In this document: positions 20,349 to 29,577 of the stretch, in pieces | How positions within the stretch are numbered: position 1 is the first letter of the stretch | Layout: every line of letters begins with the position of its first letter | Source: Peribacillus asahii | GTDB taxonomy: Bacteria > Bacillota > Bacilli > Bacillales > DSM-1321 | Assembly (NCBI RefSeq): GCF_003570725.1 | Contig: NZ_QWVS01000013.1 | Coordinates: 288,001-352,000, forward strand | DNA: 64,000 nt | Direction of reading: 5' to 3' | Program-made: the position numbers and the translations under genes | The notes under the pieces: model-generated | Told to the model about the DNA's origin: nothing | Databases searched by the model: none | The model's input: only the letters and a program-made list of their open reading frames with translations

Positions 20349-20360
20349 TATTGCCGCCTC

Positions 20361-20693
20361 CTAATCTAACTTCTCAAGCGCTGCAATGGCCTGAGCCAGC
20401 TCCTCTTTTGTCACAGATTCGTGCTCAATCAGAGCCTTAAACTCAGCAATCCATCTATTACGCTGTTGAAATTTTTGAAATAACAAAAGCTTTGCTTCAT
20501 ATTCTTCAAGCATCGCTTCTGTTCTTTTTATATTGTCATATACTGCTTGCCTACTGACTTCATATTCTTCAGCAATTTCCCCAAGAGAGTAATCATCTAG
20601 ATAGTAGAGGGACATGTAGCTCTGTTGCTTTTCGGTTAACAACGATTGATAAAAATCATACAAATAATTAATACGCGTTGTTTTTTCAAGCAT
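20361..20693 (-). CDS. ylxM: YlxM, putative DNA-binding SRP-operon protein
   Basis: 110 residues from the ATG at 20693, eight bases after AGGGAG; the GTG at 20702 overlaps that site. A sigma-70 region-4-like helix-turn-helix is visible: [31 protein letters not shown]. YlxM is reported to associate with SRP components in other Gram-positives. It is directly upstream of ffh. Its usual neighbour ftsY is displaced by the accessory block, and it has a sigma-A-like promoter of its own. Confidence 0.95.
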   Translation of the reverse strand: MLEKTTRINYLYDFYQSLLTEKQQSYMSLYYLDDYSLGEIAEEYEVSRQAVYDNIKRTEAMLEEYEAKLLLFQKFQQRNRWIAEFKALIEHESVTKEELAQAIAALEKLD

Positions 20694-20738
20694 GTTAGTC
20701 ACTCCCTGCTGTTAAGTGAAAACCCTTTACAAGTTTAT

Positions 20739-20767
20739 AGTTTACCTATTGACTACAGTAATGTCAA
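20739..20767 (-). promoter_or_regulatory. Promoter of ylxM-ffh
   Basis: On the minus strand a perfect TTGACA (20767-20762), 17-base spacer, TAAACT (20744-20739). It starts 20 bases after the last stop codon of the accessory block and gives ylxM-ffh independent expression. Confidence 0.55.
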
Positions 20768-20787
20768 GCAATAATCCTTACCACTTT

Positions 20788-22482
20788 CTAATGTTTGCGT
20801 CGCTTCGCCTCTAACAGTCGTTTCATTCGCTCTTCACGTTCTGACGGAGACAGCTTTTTATCCATTTGCTTTAGCTGTGATTTTCCGGTTGCTTGCTTCT
20901 GTTCCTCTACTTGCATTGATTTATTAGGCCCTCTTTCAACCGTTTGTTTCGCCTGTTTCAAACGCTTCACAGTCGTTTCAGCTTTCGAACGTTCAATACC
21001 TTGCTTTTTCCTCGTAAAGAAAGAGCACAACCTTTGCCAGCCAAAACGGCGAATGATAATTTCGACAAAGAATAGCAAAAAGGCTGCACACAATAACCAT
21101 GCACTTATACTCTGTTTGTGCTGGGACATCTCTTTAAGATCTCGAAATGCCGATGCCTCTTTTTTCAATTCTTGCCCACCAGACGTCGCAAGCAGTTCAT
21201 CTATATATCGTTGATTCAATCCTTGCTGTACATACTCTTTTGAGTACGGAATCGTAAAACCTGTTTGATAAAGGTTTGAAGCCCCCGTTTCATGATCCTG
21301 CTGTACACTTAAAAAGTATAAGCCTGATTGATTCGGAACTGTCATCTCGTATTTCCCTGGTGCAACTAATTTCGGATGACTGTCAATCCGGTCGCCTTTT
21401 TCAGACACAATACTTGCAGATAACGGGTGTATATTATTCGTTGCCGCTTGAATAGATAATACGGTCTCATCACCGCTATGATCCATCGTAACCGTATATG
21501 GCTCACTCTCATACTTCGGTAATGTTGTCGTAATCATCTGATTTAAAAAGTTCCCCCATTGGTTCCAACGCGGCCAATTACCAGACCATTTCCCCATTAT
21601 ATCCGAAGTAAACGCAATCGTCGTGCCCATGCCATATTGCCACTCGGCAAGCACGGGGTCCTCTTTACCACTAATAAGAGGCTCTTTTGCCCGTTCTTTC
21701 GCTGTTGTTGCAATATAGGCATTCATTTGCGGCACTCCATCTGCAAAAAGAGAGTTCCAACCAGTTCCCTGTTGTATCGTTGGATAAAACCGGTTATCTT
21801 CAATATACGTCTTTGTCGCCATCACCGTTTCACGCGAGAGAATACTTGGAATGACAGAAGAATCAACGACGTCGTAATAACGGCCCGCTCCCCATTGAGC
21901 TAACTCTTCTAAAAGCAGCTTATCGGCATCATTTCCAATTGACACAGTGGATAACGTAATATTTTGTTCTTTTCCTTCTTCAATCAACGCTTCATAATCA
22001 TTTCTAGGTGACTGACCGTCCGTTAATAAAATAATATGCTTTCTCTGTAGTTTCTTATCCTGCAACTGCTCATAAGCAAGCTCCAATGAACGATAAATTT
22101 CGGTGCCGCCCCCAGATGCAACGGAACGAATTTGGTCCATCGCTGCTTCCTTGTCCTTTAATGGCTCTGTTTCAACAATTTGCCAAGGTCGATCATCAAA
22201 GGCGATAAAACCAAACGTGTCGCCTTCTTCCAATAACTCCACAGACCTGGCAGCTGCTTCTTTCGCAAGAGATAATTTATTCCCGCTCATACTGCCTGAA
22301 CGGTCCATAACAATGACTAAGCCTAATGATGGCATTTCTTTTTTTCCTTTCACATCCATATCGACCGGGAGCAGCTTTTCAATTGGGGTTTTAAAATACC
22401 CGCCAAGTCCAAAGCTATTTTCGCCTCCTGTCATCACAAAACCATTGCCGAATTCCTTTACAGATTGCTCAATTAACTGCAT
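20788..22482 (-). CDS. vWA-domain membrane protein, C-terminal part of a split gene
   Basis: 564 residues. It begins in the middle of an amidotransferase-like fold (FVMTGGENSFGLGGYFKTPIEKLLPV), followed at about residue 54 by a von Willebrand A domain. The metal-binding MIDAS is complete: DRSGS at 60-64, a Thr in the GGGTEIYRSL region and LLTDGQS. A membrane helix lies at about 456-476, followed by a basic Lys/Arg/Gln-rich cytoplasmic tail of about 85 residues. The frame is the same as the upstream part; only a TAA at 22491-22489 separates them. The first ATG here has no ribosome site, so expression would need reinitiation or readthrough. It was probably one protein of about 917 residues. Confidence 0.85.
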   Translation of the reverse strand: MQLIEQSVKEFGNGFVMTGGENSFGLGGYFKTPIEKLLPVDMDVKGKKEMPSLGLVIVMDRSGSMSGNKLSLAKEAAARSVELLEEGDTFGFIAFDDRPWQIVETEPLKDKEAAMDQIRSVASGGGTEIYRSLELAYEQLQDKKLQRKHIILLTDGQSPRNDYEALIEEGKEQNITLSTVSIGNDADKLLLEELAQWGAGRYYDVVDSSVIPSILSRETVMATKTYIEDNRFYPTIQQGTGWNSLFADGVPQMNAYIATTAKERAKEPLISGKEDPVLAEWQYGMGTTIAFTSDIMGKWSGNWPRWNQWGNFLNQMITTTLPKYESEPYTVTMDHSGDETVLSIQAATNNIHPLSASIVSEKGDRIDSHPKLVAPGKYEMTVPNQSGLYFLSVQQDHETGASNLYQTGFTIPYSKEYVQQGLNQRYIDELLATSGGQELKKEASAFRDLKEMSQHKQSISAWLLCAAFLLFFVEIIIRRFGWQRLCSFFTRKKQGIERSKAETTVKRLKQAKQTVERGPNKSMQVEEQKQATGKSQLKQMDKKLSPSEREERMKRLLEAKRRKH

Positions 22483-22488
22483 TTGGTT

Positions 22489-23541
22489 TTACGAAATAGA
22501 CGTGGCTGATACGTTGTTAAACACCACACTTTGATACTGTAAAAACCCCGATAACGTTGTCGGCAATTTTTCTGGTACAATCGCTTCTACATCAAAGCCA
22601 TTTCCCGATAAAATACTCGATAACGAACTTCGGTTTTCTTCAACAATCAACACTTTTGGCGTACCTTTAACATTTGTAATCGCATGCAGCGTGTTATTTT
22701 CAGCATAAGCATCTTCTTTCGCTGCAATTTCTGCTTTATACACATGCATGCCTGTTTCCGTTACAATATGCGAAAAGCCGAATACGTTGTTTCCTTCCTT
22801 GACAGCAACAGATTTTTTGATGATTTCTTTATCATTTAACGAAATGCGAATCGTTGCCTCTTGAGTAATATCGCTTGCTATCGATACCGAAATATCTGCC
22901 TTTTCTCCCTGATATAGAGAAGGAGAAACCGATAAATCCGTTAAAGAAGCATCTTTTTTGACTGGTACTTGAATCGGCACAACATCCAATTCAATCCCTT
23001 TATTATGGAGCAGTTTCACTGTTTCAGCGGCATGCCCTATCGTTTCATTTCCATCTGAAAACAATACAATTCGTCCGTTTTCATCATTCGAAATAAAAGA
23101 GGAAGCAAAGCGAATACCAGCTTCAATGGATGTCTCGGTTTCATCTACTTCACTACTAAGCTGTGAAATTACAGTCTCTTTCTTCGTTACCGCTTGCTCG
23201 GCTGCCGCATCGCCCCCAAACGAAGCAACAGCAAATGCATCATCAGCTGCTTTCTTATCAACACTCGCCTCAATCCAGGCCAGAATATCTTCTTCCTTAT
23301 TATCTACACTCGCTGATTGATCCGCTAAAAAGACGACCGTTGTCCCTTTTACCGGTAGCAATAGCTGCGGAATTGTTAAAGCAAAAATAAGGAGAAAAAA
23401 GACGAGTGAACGAAGCGTTATTACAATGACTTTTTCACTACGGTTCATTGTGAGGCGGCTGTTTTTCCAAAAAGAATACATAAGAAACACACATGGAAGG
23501 AGTAACAACAGCAAATAAGGATACGTTAGTTCAATACCCAC
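22489..23541 (-). CDS. vWA-domain membrane protein, N-terminal part of a split gene
   Basis: 350 residues. Two membrane helices (about 8-24 and 38-60) are followed by a first vWA-like domain with a partial MIDAS (DQSAS at 74-78, FSDGNET later). Then comes a beta-rich region and the first half of an amidotransferase-like fold (GTPKVLIVEENRSSLSSIL ... FNNVSATSIS) that stops abruptly at an in-frame TAA. The fold resumes two codons later in the same frame. Its start overlaps the preceding BatA-like gene by 11 bases. Either a recent nonsense mutation, a sequencing error or programmed reinitiation could explain the split. Confidence 0.85.
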   Translation of the reverse strand: MGIELTYPYLLLLLLPCVFLMYSFWKNSRLTMNRSEKVIVITLRSLVFFLLIFALTIPQLLLPVKGTTVVFLADQSASVDNKEEDILAWIEASVDKKAADDAFAVASFGGDAAAEQAVTKKETVISQLSSEVDETETSIEAGIRFASSFISNDENGRIVLFSDGNETIGHAAETVKLLHNKGIELDVVPIQVPVKKDASLTDLSVSPSLYQGEKADISVSIASDITQEATIRISLNDKEIIKKSVAVKEGNNVFGFSHIVTETGMHVYKAEIAAKEDAYAENNTLHAITNVKGTPKVLIVEENRSSLSSILSGNGFDVEAIVPEKLPTTLSGFLQYQSVVFNNVSATSIS

Positions 23542-25294
23542 GACGGTACACCTCCCACTCTGCCATCAACAAGAGTAATGCGATACAAGCCAGCCAAAAC
23601 CACAAATGATCCTGAATATTCTCTGTCGTCTCTCTTGACTGAGCTTCTTTTGGATTCATTGCAAAAGAAGGAGCCGCATTTAAGCTTTTTTCACGCTCAT
23701 CCAATAAAACAGAAAAATAATAAGACTGTTCACCTGCTACACCTTCATACACGCCTGGTTTAACTGGGGCAATAAAACTTTCTTTGGCAAGATTAATCGT
23801 GTACAGATTGTTTCCGTCCTCTGTAAAAATACTTAAATCCGTTTGTTTATTTCCTAAGTTCAACCATTTTTCTTCTCCTGGCTGATAATATCCAAGAAAA
23901 TTCGTTTGCTGTGTCAACCATTGATAACTGTTATATAAAAAGAGCGGGAACCCAGGTTGCAGCGGCCAATCTGTGTCACTTAATGCAAAATTGAGCGCAA
24001 TAATCGGATAACCATGATGGGTTCCTTTTTGAATCAACGGCTGGTCTCCGCTTGCCAAAATCGTTTGCCATTCCTGATTAAGTGGACGAAAGGAAGAAGC
24101 GATATACACCTTTTTGCTATCAACATGCATAAATAATGGATCATCCGCTGCTGTTAATGTTTCAGTGACTTTCTGTTTCTTCTTCGCTTCACTTTGAATA
24201 AAAAGAAGCGGATACTCGCCTAGCTGCGTAAGACTCACTCCTTCTGCAATGACCATGCCATCACGACCAATTTTAGCAACATCATCAACTTGAATCACTT
24301 CAAGACCAAGCGTTTTTAATCCTGCTAGATAAAAAGGATTTACATCACCAACGGCATACACCTTATCATAGGATGTCGTTGAAATAGCGGTTAGTTCATT
24401 ATCCGCTTCATAATCATCCGGTGTACGGATTACAGCTTGATAATATGGATGTGCTGGTAATGTTGGCATATTAACAACCGCTTCCTGATTCGCTGCTACA
24501 TGCACTTTTTTGGAAAAAAGAAGCGTTTTACCACTCATCACTTGAAAATCCACTTGTTCATCGGCATCTGTTTCATTCGCAATCACAGCCACAGCCGAGA
24601 CTTTCTCTCCCTCTGGTGCCGTACCAAACGAAAGCAATGAAAGGTTATCATGTTGACTATTATAATTATGTACAAACACCGACTGATCCTCTGAAAAAGA
24701 AGCAACATCCTCTTCGACCACATGGTCTGAAAACAAATGCACAACCGAATCCTTCGTTGTCACTAACGATCCGGCAAGCTCAAGCGCTTGATCCATGGCA
24801 TCATACTCATACGAAAGTTCAAGCTCTTGAATCGCTTTTTGAAGCGCACGCTGATCTTGTTCATGATTCGCAATAATCTTTAGCTTTTGCCCAGTGCTAA
24901 TAATCGTCACCTCTTGTTGATCTATCTCATCAAGCAATTTAAAGATATCCTCTTTTGCTGTCGCAAATCGAGTTTTCTCTCCTTCCTTTGCACTCATCGT
25001 CGCTGATGTATCAACAACCAAAATGAAATGATCACCTGCAGGCACTTTTCCATACCAATATGGACGGGTCAACGCCAGCATAATGAGCACTAGAATGAGC
25101 AATTGCAGCCAAAAAAGGAGATTATGCTGCAGCTTTTGTAGCCATGGTGATGCTTGCCGTTCATTTAATACTTGCTCCCAAAGCATATTCGATGAAACAG
25201 GTAACTGCTCATATTGCTTTCGAAAGAAATACAATAAAATGAAGGCTGCAATGAACAAACTAAATAAAAAAAAGAACGGACTTGCAACAGACAT
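23531..25294 (-). CDS. BatA-like vWA membrane protein
   Basis: 587 residues. The N-terminal part is of the BatA type: membrane helix 6-24, the motif LPVSSNMLWEQVLNERQASP, second helix 59-77. A vWA domain follows with MIDAS DTSATMS at 95-101. The central 250 residues look like beta-sandwich modules (NETDADEQVDFQVMSGKTL). The last helix (LWFWLACIALLLLMAEWEVYRRG) anchors the C-terminus. Bat proteins occur with MoxR and DUF58 genes, as here. The vWA domain would face the cytoplasm or outside depending on topology, which cannot be told with certainty. It is 9 bases after the DUF58 gene and overlaps the next one. Confidence 0.85.
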   Translation of the reverse strand: MSVASPFFFLFSLFIAAFILLYFFRKQYEQLPVSSNMLWEQVLNERQASPWLQKLQHNLLFWLQLLILVLIMLALTRPYWYGKVPAGDHFILVVDTSATMSAKEGEKTRFATAKEDIFKLLDEIDQQEVTIISTGQKLKIIANHEQDQRALQKAIQELELSYEYDAMDQALELAGSLVTTKDSVVHLFSDHVVEEDVASFSEDQSVFVHNYNSQHDNLSLLSFGTAPEGEKVSAVAVIANETDADEQVDFQVMSGKTLLFSKKVHVAANQEAVVNMPTLPAHPYYQAVIRTPDDYEADNELTAISTTSYDKVYAVGDVNPFYLAGLKTLGLEVIQVDDVAKIGRDGMVIAEGVSLTQLGEYPLLFIQSEAKKKQKVTETLTAADDPLFMHVDSKKVYIASSFRPLNQEWQTILASGDQPLIQKGTHHGYPIIALNFALSDTDWPLQPGFPLFLYNSYQWLTQQTNFLGYYQPGEEKWLNLGNKQTDLSIFTEDGNNLYTINLAKESFIAPVKPGVYEGVAGEQSYYFSVLLDEREKSLNAAPSFAMNPKEAQSRETTENIQDHLWFWLACIALLLLMAEWEVYRRGY

Positions 25295-25303
25295 CTTCTC
25301 ACC

Positions 25304-26167
25304 TCAATTCATAAACCCTTGTCTCGGTAAATCATGAAACAAAATCGTTTGAATGTCTTTCTCGCCGTTCATAAGGAAATATCGACAACCGAGTGTACGA
25401 CAAATCGCTTCGAGTTGCTGATTATGATCGTTTAAACGTCTTTGATAGTTTTCAATTAACAGAGGATTCATACTGATATTTACCGTTCCTGCCGATTCAC
25501 TATCAACCAGCTTCACGTCACCACTATAGCTTGGTTTCATTTCTTCCTCAGCTAATAGCTGAAACAACCAAACCTCCTGCTTCACCGAGCGCAGCTTTTT
25601 TAACGCTGCTTCTATGACATCTAACGGCTCTAATCCATCGGTAAGAAGAATGGCTAACTGTTGATTCTTCAATATTTGTTGACTTAATTGTGCAAAAAAA
25701 GCAGTTGTACTCTCCCTTTCTTCTAAACGTTGAATCTCATGAAAAACCTGCTTCCGATACACCGCTCCTTTACGGCGAATCGGCTGTATATTTGTTGAAG
25801 CGAATGGAACAAAAGAAAGTCGATCTTCGCTAGAAAGTACAATATGGCTAAGCGCGGCGGCACATAAACGAGCAAGATCCCACTTCCCGCTATACGTGCG
25901 CATCGATGAACTCATATCAAGATAGATTGCAATCGCTACTTCCTGTTCGTCCAAAAATCGTTTAATATAATGCTTTTGTGTTCTGCCGTACACATTCCAA
26001 TCAATTTGACGTACATCATCTCCTGGCTGATAAACCCGAAAATCGGAAAACTCAAGCGATGAACCAAACGCGCTAGATTGCCTGGAACCTTTATGCATAC
26101 CGCGCTTTCGTGTTTTCACAAGCAGCCGTTTCTTTTGCAGCCTTTCTAAAAAAGAAGATGCTATCAT
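25304..26167 (-). CDS. DUF58 domain protein
   Basis: 287 residues, soluble. The DUF58 signature is clear: SDFRVYQPGDDVRQIDWNVY at 41-60, followed by a vWA-like fold with DMSSS at 84-88 and LLTDG later. DUF58 proteins nearly always lie next to MoxR ATPases and are thought to be their adaptors or substrates. The ATG overlaps the moxR stop by four bases. A second MoxR-DUF58 pair (yeaC-yeaD) exists in B. subtilis elsewhere; whether this genome has both cannot be seen. Confidence 0.9.
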   Translation of the reverse strand: MIASSFLERLQKKRLLVKTRKRGMHKGSRQSSAFGSSLEFSDFRVYQPGDDVRQIDWNVYGRTQKHYIKRFLDEQEVAIAIYLDMSSSMRTYSGKWDLARLCAAALSHIVLSSEDRLSFVPFASTNIQPIRRKGAVYRKQVFHEIQRLEERESTTAFFAQLSQQILKNQQLAILLTDGLEPLDVIEAALKKLRSVKQEVWLFQLLAEEEMKPSYSGDVKLVDSESAGTVNISMNPLLIENYQRRLNDHNQQLEAICRTLGCRYFLMNGEKDIQTILFHDLPRQGFMN

Positions 26168-27171
26168 GATGCAGATGATCCTTTGCCTAACGTATACGCC
26201 GCTTCCACAATTTCAGCAAGAACGTGATCTGCCTGAATGCCACTTGCTTCTGCTTCAAAATTCAATAGCAAGCGGTGGCGTAACACCGGAATCGCTGTTT
26301 GCTTCAAATCTCCCGCCGATACATGATAACGCCCTGCAAATAGCGCTCTTGTTTTCGCCATTTTAATTAAGCTTTGTAAGCCACGGGGACCGCTGCCATA
26401 CTGCACATATTTCTGTACAATTTCTGGTGCTGCTTGTGCATCTGGATGCGTCATCGTAACAATATCAATCGCATAATCTAGCATTTCCTCTGATAGAAGC
26501 ACCTCTTTTGATAGACTTTGTAAAAATAATACATCCTCCATCGAAGCGACCTTTTCAATGGAAATCGACTCCGTACCAGTCGTACGCTTCATAATTTCCC
26601 TTAATTCTTCCTTGGAAGGATAACCGACAAGAATTTTACAAATAAAACGGTCCATTTGCGCCTCAGGCAGAGGATAAGTACCTTCTAAATCAATCGGGTT
26701 TTGCGTCGCTAATACAAAAAACGGCCGCTCAAGCTGTTTCGTTTCTCCCATCACTGTCACCGTTTGCTCTCCCATCGCTTCAAGCAATGCACTTTGGGTT
26801 TTTGGTGTGGCGCGATTGATTTCATCGGCTAACACAATATGTGAAAACAAGGGCCCTCTATGAAAGGCAAAGTGCTGTTTTCCACCTTCATCGGGCTGAA
26901 GCAGCATCGTTCCTGTAATATCTGCCGGCATTAAATCCGGGGTAAACTGAATGCGTGAAAAGCTTAAATCCATACTTTCTGAAATGGTCCGAACGAGCAT
27001 CGTTTTTCCAAGACCCGGTAACCCTTCTAATAGCACATGCCCTCCTGCAAAAATACTCCAAAGTACTTGTTCAACGATATCCTCCTGTCCAACGATAAAA
27101 CGGGCAATCTCTTTTTTAACGTCTTCTACGATCTGTTGTGCTTTCATAAACTGCATCTCTTTATCTGACAT
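26164..27171 (-). CDS. MoxR-family AAA+ ATPase
   Basis: 335 residues from the ATG at 27171 (a longer frame to 27219 lies inside the previous gene). Walker A GLPGLGKT at 50-57, Walker B IVLADEINRA at 112-121, the MoxR block ALLEAMGEQTV, sensor 1 LATQNPIDLEGTYPLPEAQMDRF, and arginine region SGPRGLQSLIKMAKTRALF. MoxR ATPases act as chaperones that fit cofactors or subunits into partner proteins, often with vWA proteins that hold metal through the MIDAS. Seven bases separate it from the preceding stop. Confidence 0.95.
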   Translation of the reverse strand: MSDKEMQFMKAQQIVEDVKKEIARFIVGQEDIVEQVLWSIFAGGHVLLEGLPGLGKTMLVRTISESMDLSFSRIQFTPDLMPADITGTMLLQPDEGGKQHFAFHRGPLFSHIVLADEINRATPKTQSALLEAMGEQTVTVMGETKQLERPFFVLATQNPIDLEGTYPLPEAQMDRFICKILVGYPSKEELREIMKRTTGTESISIEKVASMEDVLFLQSLSKEVLLSEEMLDYAIDIVTMTHPDAQAAPEIVQKYVQYGSGPRGLQSLIKMAKTRALFAGRYHVSAGDLKQTAIPVLRHRLLLNFEAEASGIQADHVLAEIVEAAYTLGKGSSAS

Positions 27172-27178
27172 ATTTCCA

Positions 27179-28738
27179 CTACCTTTCTGGATCGATTTGG
27201 TCATAATAATTTTTAACAATATCCGTTAAATCAGTGGGCAGCTTCAGGCGCTCCGTACTTTCTCGATACGACTCACCATATTGCTCATAGACCTCTTGAT
27301 AATTACGCACATTCCCCTTTAACACAGGGCCTTCATTGGTCGTTTGCTGTTGGCTGCTTCCTTCTCCAAGTTCCCCGCTATCGGATTCGACATTTTGCTT
27401 TCCTTCTATTTCTTCAGGAATCGTTAATAGTTCCCGTGACCCTTGTCCAAGTCCAGCACCGCTTCCTTGGCCGTTGCCCGATCCTGATCCACTACCCGAA
27501 CCACTGCCACCTGAGCCTGAGCCGGAACCAGCTCCTGAACCTGAACCACCGCTGCCGCTTCCGGAACCACTGCCGTTTTGACTATTACTAGTTTGATTGC
27601 TTTTTTGATTGCCCGTTGAATTATTAGAAGAAGATGAAGCAGAGTTCTGATTATTTCCCGGGGTACCGCTTCCTATTTGCGTTGGTGTCATTCCGTTATT
27701 TTTCATTTGTTGCTGTAAATTTTGACTAACTTGTTGGACTTGCTGACTAGCATTCGCTAATTGTTTAGACAGCTGTCCAGATTGAATCGCTTCTTTTAAT
27801 TGTTCAGCGAGCGCTGTAAGCTGTTCTTCTGTTAACTTCTCGTTTTGATTCGTTACTTCACTTAATGCCTCTTGCTGTTCTTTCGGTAGCTCCTCCCACT
27901 TTTCATTCAACTTGTTCAACTCTTTTTCTAACTTCTCCAAATCCTTTTGTTCAAGAAACTGAGCTAAATCCTTTAAACCAGCCTCATTGGCTTGCTTTTG
28001 CCAATTATCTAGCTGTTTCTGTGTTTCCTTTTGCTTCATCGCTTGGAGGTTAAGCTGTTTGGACAACTTCTCTAATTCCTTTAGCGCCTCATCCGGCTCT
28101 TTCACTTCGGCTAGCTTCTTCTTTGCCTCTTCTAGCGCCTTTTTGGCCACTGGGTCCTTTGTTTCCTTCACTTTTTCCTCTGCTTTCTTTTCAACCTCTT
28201 TCATCACTTTTGCAACTTTTTCCACTTCTTTCGCTTCGTGCATCAATTCATTGGGGAACAAAGCTGAAAGAGTCGCAACTCCTGCGAATAAGAAAGCTAT
28301 CATCAACCATTTTGGGTACCATATTTTCTTCTTTCGCTTCAAAACACTTGCTTCATTTACTTTCATTTGACGAAGTGCATCACGAAGCTGTAATCTTTCT
28401 AGTTCTCCTTCTTTATCTAAAAAAGAAAAAGCTGTTAACACGCGATCATCTGGCACATATTGATTAAAAAGAAGCGAAGCCGCCTTAAACGACGGCCTCT
28501 TCTTCCAAATGCGATAGATCAACACAATTCCAAGCATAAGCCACCCAATCGCTAAGAAATGCAGCATAAAGGGGAAAACAATGACTCTTGTAATAAGAAA
28601 AGGGAGAAACGCCCAAATGCTCGCTGCAAGAAGAAACCATTGTACTTCTCTTCCAATTAAAATCCAAAAAAGCTGACGCTGCACAGGCTTCACAAGATTT
28701 TCAAACTGCTTCTTTTCTTCCATCACCTCGTCCCTCAT
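27179..28738 (-). CDS. Coiled-coil membrane protein with Gly/Ser linker (DUF4175-like layout)
   Basis: 519 residues. Two membrane helices lie within about 20-75 and a third at about 142-164, then a long Lys/Glu-rich coiled coil (about 165-340) with Gln-rich heptads. A low-complexity run of Asn/Ser and then Gly-Ser repeats (about 355-435) leads to a short C-terminal region ending YREST...YYDQIDPER. The helices-then-coil order resembles DUF4175 proteins that accompany MoxR/DUF58 in other phyla, but I cannot confirm homology. ATGA overlap with the permease gene. An internal ATG five codons in is an alternative start. Likely a scaffold spanning the envelope. Confidence 0.7.
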   Translation of the reverse strand: MRDEVMEEKKQFENLVKPVQRQLFWILIGREVQWFLLAASIWAFLPFLITRVIVFPFMLHFLAIGWLMLGIVLIYRIWKKRPSFKAASLLFNQYVPDDRVLTAFSFLDKEGELERLQLRDALRQMKVNEASVLKRKKKIWYPKWLMIAFLFAGVATLSALFPNELMHEAKEVEKVAKVMKEVEKKAEEKVKETKDPVAKKALEEAKKKLAEVKEPDEALKELEKLSKQLNLQAMKQKETQKQLDNWQKQANEAGLKDLAQFLEQKDLEKLEKELNKLNEKWEELPKEQQEALSEVTNQNEKLTEEQLTALAEQLKEAIQSGQLSKQLANASQQVQQVSQNLQQQMKNNGMTPTQIGSGTPGNNQNSASSSSNNSTGNQKSNQTSNSQNGSGSGSGSGGSGSGAGSGSGSGGSGSGSGSGSGNGQGSGAGLGQGSRELLTIPEEIEGKQNVESDSGELGEGSSQQQTTNEGPVLKGNVRNYQEVYEQYGESYRESTERLKLPTDLTDIVKNYYDQIDPER

Positions 28739-29577
28739 TTCTTCGCTTTCATTTTTGGACGGAGCTTTCGAACACTAAGTACAATTGCCGTAATAAAAAT
28801 AAATGTATAAGAAATAAGATGAGCAATCCAAAGTGGAAAAGACACTCCCGACATTCGTGCAATTTCTTCACCGATGCTCGGTTGAAACAAATTTACAAGT
28901 GTAATTGGTGTATTAAACATCGCCAAAAGATAGACGAGTATATTCGTAGTTGGTGTTCCTGTCTGACTCATTTGCGTAAAGCTTGTCGCAATTAGCGCCA
29001 AAAAGCCCGTTCCCCCAACAAGAAATAACATCACTCCATATGTTGTAACCATTGCTGCAATCGTTTTGCGAATAAACGTCGAAAACATCACACCTAAACT
29101 GCCAACCACAAAGACGGTAAAAACATTTAACGCAAACACCGTTAATAGCTCACGCGGTGAAATCCCTCCATATAAAAAGACAATGCTATACAAAGGCAGA
29201 CTTGCAATGATTAACAATAGTAAAAAAGCGACCGAGGACACGAGCTTTCCAATGATAATACTGCTGGAGCTTTGCGATGTCGTTAATAAAATATTCAACG
29301 TTTGCCGCTCTCGCTCACTGCTAATGACACCTGCCGTTAAGCCTGGCGTAATAAAAATAATTAACGCAAACTGCAACACGGATAACATCATAAATAGCTC
29401 ACGACTTTGTTCTGGGTTCACCCCGCCCATACTGCTCAACTGCTGTACGAAAATCATTCCAATCACGATGATGCCGATTGCCAGCACATAAAATAAAACA
29501 CCAAGAAAACTTTTTAAAGAACGAAAGCGAAGCTTGAATTCTTTATTTAATACGGGATTCATCAGCCAGCTTTTCAT
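28735..29577 (-). CDS. ABC-2 type transporter permease
   Basis: 280 residues with about six hydrophobic helices (for example FLGVLFYVLAIGIIVIGMIF, FALIIFITPGLTAGVIS, LLLIIASLPLYSIVFLYGG). The conserved segment GVISSERERQTLNILLTTSQS is typical of ABC-2 permeases of the gliding-motility/NatB/antibiotic-export kind. Its start overlaps the ATPase stop by four bases. It would form a homodimeric or heteromeric exporter with the ATPase upstream. Substrate unknown. Confidence 0.9.
   Translation of the reverse strand: MKSWLMNPVLNKEFKLRFRSLKSFLGVLFYVLAIGIIVIGMIFVQQLSSMGGVNPEQSRELFMMLSVLQFALIIFITPGLTAGVISSERERQTLNILLTTSQSSSSIIIGKLVSSVAFLLLLIIASLPLYSIVFLYGGISPRELLTVFALNVFTVFVVGSLGVMFSTFIRKTIAAMVTTYGVMLFLVGGTGFLALIATSFTQMSQTGTPTTNILVYLLAMFNTPITLVNLFQPSIGEEIARMSGVSFPLWIAHLISYTFIFITAIVLSVRKLRPKMKAKK

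Noticed and set aside
22489-22491. Programmed recoding of the TAA in the split vWA gene
   Set aside because: TAA is not used for selenocysteine or pyrrolysine, the following A gives an efficient stop, and no recoding structure is visible. A nonsense change or reinitiation is simpler.
27336-27581. Plus-strand Pro-rich open frame and possible tandem repeat or CRISPR array
   Set aside because: It is the antisense of the Gly/Ser linker. The DNA units vary and have no regular repeat-spacer pattern.
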